From an uncultured Campylobacter sp. (GTDB lineage: Bacteria > Actinomycetota > Actinomycetes > Mycobacteriales > Mycobacteriaceae), in contig CALTYW010000144.1 in the NCBI GenBank assembly GCA_943913625.1, forward strand, positions 1 through 5,622: 5,622 bases of DNA, read 5' to 3'. The notes beneath the pieces were generated by a model that searched no databases, had not been told where the DNA came from, and was given only the letters and a program-made list of their open reading frames with translations. Both the position numbers and the translations under genes were made by a program. Positions 1 to 3,815 of the stretch are shown here, piece by piece. Numbering within the stretch: the stretch's first letter is position 1; the number at the start of each line of letters is the position of its first letter.

Positions 1-531
1 GGTCATCAGACCGCGCTCGATGCCGAAGGCCTCGTCGAGCACCTTGGCCACCGGGGCCAGAGAGTTGGTGGTGCAGGATGCCGCGGAGATGATGTTGGCG
101 TCATTGGAGTAGTCGGTGTGGTTCACGCCCCACACGTAGGTGCCGTCAACTTCCTTACCCGGTGCGGAGATGATGACCTTCTTGGCACCCGCGTCGAGGT
201 GGGCCTGGCACTGCGGGCCCTTGCGGAACACGCCGGTGCACTCGAGGACGATGTCCACGCCCGCGTCGCCCCATGCGAGGTTCGCCGGGTCCTTCTCGGC
301 GGTGACCTCGATGCGGCGGCCGTCGACGGTGATGGAGTTGTCGTCGTACTCGACATCGTGGTTGAACTTGCCGTACGCGGTGTCGTACTTCATCAGGTGC
401 GCAAGCGTCTCGTTGTCGGTGAGGTCGTTGATCTTCACAACCTCGAGCTCGCCCTTGTACTGCTCTTCAATGATGCGGAACGAAGAACGGCCGATGCGTC
501 CGAAACCGTTGATGCCAATGCGGATAGTCAC
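1..531 (-). CDS. gapA: Glyceraldehyde-3-phosphate dehydrogenase, type I (N-terminal 177 residues, cut by window edge)
   Basis: This is the glycolytic enzyme that oxidatively phosphorylates glyceraldehyde 3-phosphate to 1,3-bisphosphoglycerate in the cytosol. The reading frame is open from a GTG start to the window edge. The family is about 330-340 residues long, so roughly half is present. Visible are the Rossmann dinucleotide motif GINGFGRIGR (residues 6-15), the NDLTD segment (35-39), whose acidic residue after the second strand favours NAD over NADP, and the active-site SCTTN (152-156) with catalytic Cys153. There is no N-terminal extension of the GapB kind. The start is supported by AAGGAG seven bases upstream and by the usual MTIRxGINGFGRIGR beginning. 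The residue after SCTTN is Ser, where many GAPDHs have a second Cys. The gene has its own 283-nt upstream region with a GlxR-type operator. The identification as GAPDH is secure. The name gapA rests on the context after whiA. Confidence 0.97.
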   Translation of the reverse strand, partial: MTIRIGINGFGRIGRSSFRIIEEQYKGELEVVKINDLTDNETLAHLMKYDTAYGKFNHDVEYDDNSITVDGRRIEVTAEKDPANLAWGDAGVDIVLECTGVFRKGPQCQAHLDAGAKKVIISAPGKEVDGTYVWGVNHTDYSNDANIISAASCTTNSLAPVAKVLDEAFGIERGLMT

Positions 532-538
532 GTTATTG

Positions 539-544
539 CTCCTT
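539..544 (-). promoter_or_regulatory. Ribosome binding site of gapA
   Basis: AAGGAG on the minus strand lies seven bases before the GTG at 531. It is a near-perfect match to the anti-Shine-Dalgarno sequence at ideal spacing, and it decides the non-ATG start of gapA. This strength fits a highly translated glycolytic gene. Confidence 0.85.
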
Positions 545-574
545 ATGAGTGTGTGAGACATGCCGTCGACAGCC

Positions 575-580
575 AGTGTA
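575..580 (-). promoter_or_regulatory. Candidate -10 box of the gapA promoter
   Basis: TACACT on the minus strand matches the corynebacterial sigma-A -10 pattern TANANT. It would place transcription start near 568 and give a leader of about 37 nt that includes the AAGGAG site. I see no good -35 hexamer about 17 bases upstream, which is common in this genus. It is the best hexamer I found in the 532-814 gap. A weaker alternative is TAGGGT at 762-767. The call rests on the motif only. Confidence 0.35.
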
Positions 581-672
581 CGGGCGAGGCCGAAACCCTG
601 CAGGAGAGGAAACCAGCAGCACCGGGCCATTTAGCGCCGGCGGGAATTCAGGGGTATGAACCCACTTCCGCC

Positions 673-698
673 GGGCGTGCAACGAGGGATTGCACCCC
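673..698. repeat. Inverted repeat in the whiA-gapA gap, possible RNA hairpin
   Basis: The arms GTGCAA (677-682) and TTGCAC (690-695) are perfect complements around a seven-base loop. With one bulged base the stem extends by three G-C pairs (673-675 with 696-698). It lies 117-142 nt after the whiA stop, so it could end or attenuate the upstream transcript. No U-tract follows on the minus strand, so a classical intrinsic terminator is not shown. It overlaps one of the G5T runs that fit RamA. Confidence 0.35.
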
Positions 699-753
699 CA
701 GATACCCCCGCTCGGCAGCAAAGAGCTAGCGCTTTACGACGATCCCACCCCCA
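694..753 (-). promoter_or_regulatory. Cluster of three candidate RamA-type G5T motifs upstream of gapA
   Basis: Read on the minus strand, TGGGGGT (694-700), CGGGGGT (704-710) and TGGGGGT (747-753) each fit the loose motif described for the LuxR-type regulator RamA of Corynebacterium glutamicum (a non-G base, four to six G, then a pyrimidine). The first two start exactly 10 bp apart, one helical turn, and the third is 43 bp further. An AGGGGT on the opposite strand lies at 650-655. RamA is reported to activate gapA in C. glutamicum. The motif carries little information in GC-rich DNA, so this is a contextual call. Confidence 0.4.
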
Positions 754-796
754 CTCCACGTACCCTATCCAGCCGAGGACACACTCAAACTCTTCA

Positions 797-812
797 TGTG
801 ATATCTGTCACA
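797..812. promoter_or_regulatory. GlxR (CRP-family, cAMP-dependent) operator upstream of gapA
   Basis: TGTGA-TATCTG-TCACA is a perfect match to the TGTGA-N6-TCACA consensus bound by GlxR, the corynebacterial CRP homologue. The palindrome extends by one base pair on each side beyond a further match, giving 7-bp arms over 795-814 and ending one base before the last base of the whiA stop codon. It is centred about 273 bp before the gapA start. GlxR is reported to control gapA and other glycolytic genes in C. glutamicum. The same bases in RNA could form a 7-bp hairpin at the whiA 3' end, but no U-tract follows. Confidence 0.8.
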
Positions 813-814
813 TG

Positions 815-1786
815 CTATTCGCTGACGGTTTCGCCGGTGGTATCCGGGATACCCAGCTCCGCCGCGCGCTTGTCCGCGAGGGACAGCAACCGGCGGATAC
901 GGCCCGCAACCGCGTCCTTCGTCATCTGCGGTTCGGCCAGACGGCCGAGTTCCTCCAGCGAGGCGTGACGGTGTTCCACGCGCAGGTAGCCGGCTTCTGC
1001 GAGGTGTTCTGGCACATCGTCGCCAAGGATCTCCATCGCCCGCTCAACACGCGCGGCGGCTGCGGCGGCAGCCTGGGCGGAACGCCGGGTGTTCGCGTCG
1101 TCGAACGTAGCAAGCCGGTGCCCGGTCTTCGCCTTCGCGGACTTACTCACCCGCTTTTGATCCCACTCGATTCGAGTGCGCTGGGCGCCCATGCGCGACA
1201 GGAGGATCCCGATGGTTTCGCCATCGCGGATGCTCACCCGTTCAATCCCCCGGGTTTCGCGCGTCTTCGCATGCACTGAGAGACGACGGGCCAAGCCCAC
1301 GAGGGCGAGCGCCGCCTCCTGCCCGGGACATGCAACCTCGAGCGTTGCGGTGCGTCCGGGTTCAGTTAGACGCCCGCGGGCGAGAAACGCACCACGCCAC
1401 GCGGCCTCCACCGCGGCGATGGAGCCTGAGATGACCTGGCGCGGCATCCCGACAACCGGGTGTCCGGAGGCGGTGACAAGCTTGAGTCGGCGGATCACTT
1501 CCGCAGCACCGCCATCGACGCGGACCTCGTAGCGGGTTTCCTTGCTACCGGAACCGGGCGGCACAGTCTCGCACACCGGCTCGACCCCACAAAGCTCACG
1601 AATCGCGCCCGCAAGACGGGCCGCGACGGCTTCCTCCGCGAAGTCTGCGACCAGCGCCACCCCGGAAGGCGTGGCCTGCATTTCCCCGCCGAAGCGCAGC
1701 AGCGCCGCCGCCTCGGCCGCCCGTACCTCGGAGTTGGTGACGGCGACACCGAGCAGCTCGTCTTTCACTTTCGCGGTGAGCGCCAC
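815..1786 (-). CDS. whiA: Sporulation/cell-division regulator WhiA
   Basis: WhiA is a DNA-binding protein conserved in Gram-positive bacteria. It controls developmental and division genes in Streptomyces and affects division and growth in non-sporulating species. The protein has 323 residues, normal for the family. The N-terminal half is the degenerate LAGLIDADG homing-endonuclease fold, with the family start AKVKDELxxVxV (5-16), ALLRFGG (28-34) and RGAFLARGRLTEPGR (131-145). An alanine-rich helix near 232-254 links it to the C-terminal helix-turn-helix at about 276-302, with SLEELGRLAEPQMTKDAVAG and the RIRRLLSLADKRA end. The GTG start has AAGGGGAG (1793-1800) six bases upstream, and the stop is TAG. 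It follows yvcK by 40 nt and is the last gene before the gapA control region. In Corynebacterium, which does not sporulate, the likely role is division or growth control, possibly linked to metabolism; that part is inference. Confidence 0.96.
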   Translation of the reverse strand: MALTAKVKDELLGVAVTNSEVRAAEAAALLRFGGEMQATPSGVALVADFAEEAVAARLAGAIRELCGVEPVCETVPPGSGSKETRYEVRVDGGAAEVIRRLKLVTASGHPVVGMPRQVISGSIAAVEAAWRGAFLARGRLTEPGRTATLEVACPGQEAALALVGLARRLSVHAKTRETRGIERVSIRDGETIGILLSRMGAQRTRIEWDQKRVSKSAKAKTGHRLATFDDANTRRSAQAAAAAAARVERAMEILGDDVPEHLAEAGYLRVEHRHASLEELGRLAEPQMTKDAVAGRIRRLLSLADKRAAELGIPDTTGETVSE

Positions 1787-1792
1787 GTCAGA

Positions 1793-1800
1793 CTCCCCTT
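1793..1800 (-). promoter_or_regulatory. Ribosome binding site of whiA
   Basis: AAGGGGAG on the minus strand ends six bases before the GTG at 1786. It supports that non-ATG start and the family N-terminus MALTAKVKDEL. Confidence 0.7.
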
Positions 1801-1823
1801 CTTTCGGCGATTTTCCGTCCAGC

Positions 1824-1829
1824 AGTCTA
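1824..1829 (-). promoter_or_regulatory. Weak candidate internal -10 box before whiA
   Basis: TAGACT on the minus strand fits TANANT, and its first three bases are the yvcK stop codon. It would start a transcript near 1817 with a leader of about 31 nt that includes the whiA ribosome binding site. No recognisable -35 element is present, and the stop codon alone explains three of the six bases. Confidence 0.2.
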
Positions 1830-2807
1830 GCGTGCGCGGGAGAGCGCCTTGAGGCCAGCCGCTAACTTCTCCGGGTCGTGCCTGTTCAAAGGATCACCGT
1901 CTGACCCGATCTCGCGAACCGGGCAGAATTCGACAGCGGCGTGGAGCGCCTCGGCGGCGCGGCGAAGGTTGTCGCGTTCGCCCTGGGTGGACAAGGTGTT
2001 GTCGTCGACCAAAAAGTAATCCACCTTGAGATTCGGGGCGTGCTGGGCAAAGACGTGAATATGGCGCTCGGTAGTAAAACCGTGGGTCTCCCCCGCTTCT
2101 GGCGACAGGTTCAACAGCACCACGACGGTGGCTTCCGTCTCGTTGAGCGCATCCGTAATCTCGGGCACCAGCAGGTGCGGGATCACTGAAGAGAACCAAG
2201 ATCCTGGGCCAATGGTGACCACGTCCGCTTCCATGATCGCCTGCACTGCCTCCGGGGTCGCTGGTGGTTTGTCCGGCAGCAGCCGCACTCGGCGCACCGT
2301 GCCCGGGGTCGTTGCCACCGCAACCTGGCCGCGGACGGAGCGCAGCACCCGCGGGTCGTCGTCGAGCCCGGCTACATCGGCCTCGATATCCAGCGGCTGC
2401 GGGCTCACTGGAATCACGCGTCCAACCGCACCCGTCCACTGTGCAACCTGATCGAGCGCGGCCTGCATCGAACCAAGACGCTCTGTGAGCCCCACGATGA
2501 GCAGGTTTCCCAGCGCGTGCCCCGCCATGGCCCCGTGTCCGCCGAAACGGTGCTGCAGCGTGTCACGCCACAGGCCGCCGTCTGAATCGGTGCTGGCGAG
2601 CGCGGCGAGCGCCATCCGCAGATCGCCGGGCGGGATGATGTCCATCTCGCGCCGCAAGCGGCCTGAAGAACCGCCGTCGTCCGCCACGGTGACTACGGCG
2701 TTCACGTGGTCTGCGCCTGCGGCGCGCGCGGCGGTGAGTGTCTGGTACAGCCCGTGCCCTCCCCCGAGGCAGGTGTACAACGACGGTGCGTCGTTGGAAT
2801 GGCCCAT
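1827..2807 (-). CDS. yvcK: YvcK/GlmR/CuvA-family protein (UDP-GlcNAc-binding, CofD-like fold)
   Basis: Members of this family (B. subtilis YvcK/GlmR, M. tuberculosis CuvA) bind UDP-N-acetylglucosamine and adjust carbon flow into cell-wall amino sugars. They share the fold of the phospholactate transferase CofD but are not known to catalyse that reaction. The protein is 326 residues, typical for the family. Motifs in order are GGGHGL (15-20), VADDGGSSGRLRRE (41-54), PPGDLRMALAAL (59-70), GHALGNL (96-102) and GPGSWFSSVIPHLLV (200-214). The ATG at 2807 is chosen because AAGG lies four bases upstream and the conserved glycine-rich motif starts soon after. A longer in-frame reading from 2921 would overlap rapZ and adds 38 residues of no family character. 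It lies 43 nt after rapZ and 40 nt before whiA, the conserved order, and is probably translated from the same message. Confidence 0.95.
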   Translation of the reverse strand: MGHSNDAPSLYTCLGGGHGLYQTLTAARAAGADHVNAVVTVADDGGSSGRLRREMDIIPPGDLRMALAALASTDSDGGLWRDTLQHRFGGHGAMAGHALGNLLIVGLTERLGSMQAALDQVAQWTGAVGRVIPVSPQPLDIEADVAGLDDDPRVLRSVRGQVAVATTPGTVRRVRLLPDKPPATPEAVQAIMEADVVTIGPGSWFSSVIPHLLVPEITDALNETEATVVVLLNLSPEAGETHGFTTERHIHVFAQHAPNLKVDYFLVDDNTLSTQGERDNLRRAAEALHAAVEFCPVREIGSDGDPLNRHDPEKLAAGLKALSRAR

Positions 2808-2827
2808 GAAACCTTCTTTCTGGTGCT

Positions 2828-2842
2828 GCGCTTGCGAAGCGC
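2828..2842. repeat. Short perfect hairpin between rapZ and yvcK
   Basis: In the minus-strand RNA, GCGCUU-CGC-AAGCGC folds into a 6-bp stem with a three-base loop. It starts eight bases after the rapZ stop and ends about 20 bases before the yvcK start. There is no U-tract, so it is not a standard terminator. It could mark processing or modulate translation, or be chance in a GC-rich spacer. Confidence 0.4.
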
Positions 2843-2850
2843 TGGGGGAT

Positions 2851-3762
2851 TTAGTGGCGCTCGAGGTCGCGGTGGATGACGTTGACGTCCACGTTGCCCT
2901 GCTGCCGCAGGCGTTTCGCAATCGCCTCCGAAACCGCCACCGAGCGGTGGTGGCCGCCGGTGCAGCCTACACCCACAGTGATGAAGTCTTTGCCTTCGTG
3001 CCGGTATCCGGCGAGCGTGGAGGTCAACAGATCCACGAAGTTGTCCACGTATTCCGCCGCCCCGGGCTGGCCCAACACGTAATCTGCCACCGGCGCGTCC
3101 ACGCCGCGGAAATCGCGCAGCCCCTCCACCCAGTAGGGGTTGGGCAGGAAGCGCACGTCCAGCACCACGTCAGCGTCGCGCGGCGAGCCGTGCTTGAAAC
3201 CGAACGATTCGATGGTGACGTGCTGGCGGTCGGCCGGTAGCTCGCCCACCGAGGCCTCGACCGCGCGGCGCAGATCGTGTACGGAGAGGTTCGAAGTGTC
3301 GATGATCACGTCGGCCTTCGAGCGCAGCCGCTGCAGTAGCTCGCGCTCGCGCTCGATGCCGGTCTGCAGCGTGCCACCGTCCTGCAGCGGGTGGGTGCGC
3401 CGCACGGAGTCGAAGCGGCGGATCAGCACGTCGTCGCGCGCCTCCAAGAACAGCACGAACGGGACCAATCCACGTTCCTTCACCTGCTCGATAGTGTCAA
3501 GCAGCGAGCCGTTAAAGCGCAGCGCACGCACGTCCGTGACCACAGCCAACCGGTCCACCGGCGAGTCGTCCGCGGCCGCGAGCTCGACCAGCTCCAAGAT
3601 GAGCTGCGGCGGGAGGTTCTGGGACACGAAGAAACCCTTGTCCTCGAACACCTTCGCGGCGGTGGACAAGCCGCCGCCGGACATGCCGGTGATGATGACT
3701 GGACGGATCTGGGAGGCTTGCGCCTCTGCCAGAGACACGGAAGCTTCAGCTGGTGCGGGCAT
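2851..3762 (-). CDS. rapZ: RapZ/YvcJ-family nucleotide-binding protein
   Basis: RapZ proteins have an N-terminal P-loop kinase-like domain and a C-terminal domain. In E. coli the C-terminal domain binds small RNAs and glucosamine 6-phosphate to control GlmS. In B. subtilis the homologue YvcJ is a nucleotide-binding partner of the YvcK pathway. The protein here has 303 residues. The P-loop region is ITGMSGGGLSTAAK (24-37), with Leu32 where a Walker A lysine is expected. A Walker B-like LAVVTDVR lies at 72-79. The C-terminal domain shows ESFGFKHG, DVVLDVRFLPNPYW and the conserved VGCTGGHHRSV near 265-275. ATG 3762 is preferred because AGGA lies eight bases upstream. ATG 3771 and TTG 3780 are in-frame alternatives with poor ribosome sites. 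It follows uvrC by 53 nt. E. coli-type GlmY/GlmZ RNAs are not known in Actinobacteria, so the molecular target here is unknown. Confidence 0.95.
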   Translation of the reverse strand: MPAPAEASVSLAEAQASQIRPVIITGMSGGGLSTAAKVFEDKGFFVSQNLPPQLILELVELAAADDSPVDRLAVVTDVRALRFNGSLLDTIEQVKERGLVPFVLFLEARDDVLIRRFDSVRRTHPLQDGGTLQTGIERERELLQRLRSKADVIIDTSNLSVHDLRRAVEASVGELPADRQHVTIESFGFKHGSPRDADVVLDVRFLPNPYWVEGLRDFRGVDAPVADYVLGQPGAAEYVDNFVDLLTSTLAGYRHEGKDFITVGVGCTGGHHRSVAVSEAIAKRLRQQGNVDVNVIHRDLERH

Positions 3763-3769
3763 GTAGCTC

Positions 3770-3775
3770 ATCCTA
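3770..3775 (-). promoter_or_regulatory. Overlapping ribosome site and -10-like hexamer before rapZ
   Basis: TAGGAT on the minus strand contains AGGA, eight bases before ATG 3762. It can also be read as a -10 box with seven bases to that ATG, which would give a leaderless rapZ message. Either reading supports 3762 as the start. No clear -35 element is seen. Confidence 0.35.
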
Positions 3776-3815
3776 ACCAATGCGGGGGCAGGGAGCCGTC
3801 GAAAAGCAAAAGCCC

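Noticed and set aside
533..721. 62-codon minus-strand leader frame ending just before the gapA start
   Set aside because: It would begin at TTG without a ribosome site and contains no regulatory codon run. Its stop beside the gapA GTG is suggestive of coupling, but the gapA ribosome site is strong by itself.
118..729. Plus-strand open frame of 203 codons opposite gapA and its upstream region
   Set aside because: Most of it is antisense to the well-supported gapA frame. The protein is Val/Leu/Ala-rich without family features, and no ribosome site was found.
656..1279. Plus-strand open frame across the whiA-gapA gap into whiA
   Set aside because: Two thirds of it is antisense to conserved whiA and the rest crosses the operator region. 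The composition is that of a shadow frame.
2808..2921. 38-residue N-terminal extension of YvcK
   Set aside because: The extension overlaps the end of rapZ, has Ser/Thr-rich low-complexity content typical of a shadow frame, and is unlike the short N-termini of the family. ATG 2807 is preferred.
3801..3815. U-rich tail after uvrC as an intrinsic terminator
   Set aside because: The minus strand reads GGGCTTTTGCTTTT here, with two T runs, but no inverted repeat precedes it, so nothing shows a terminator stem.
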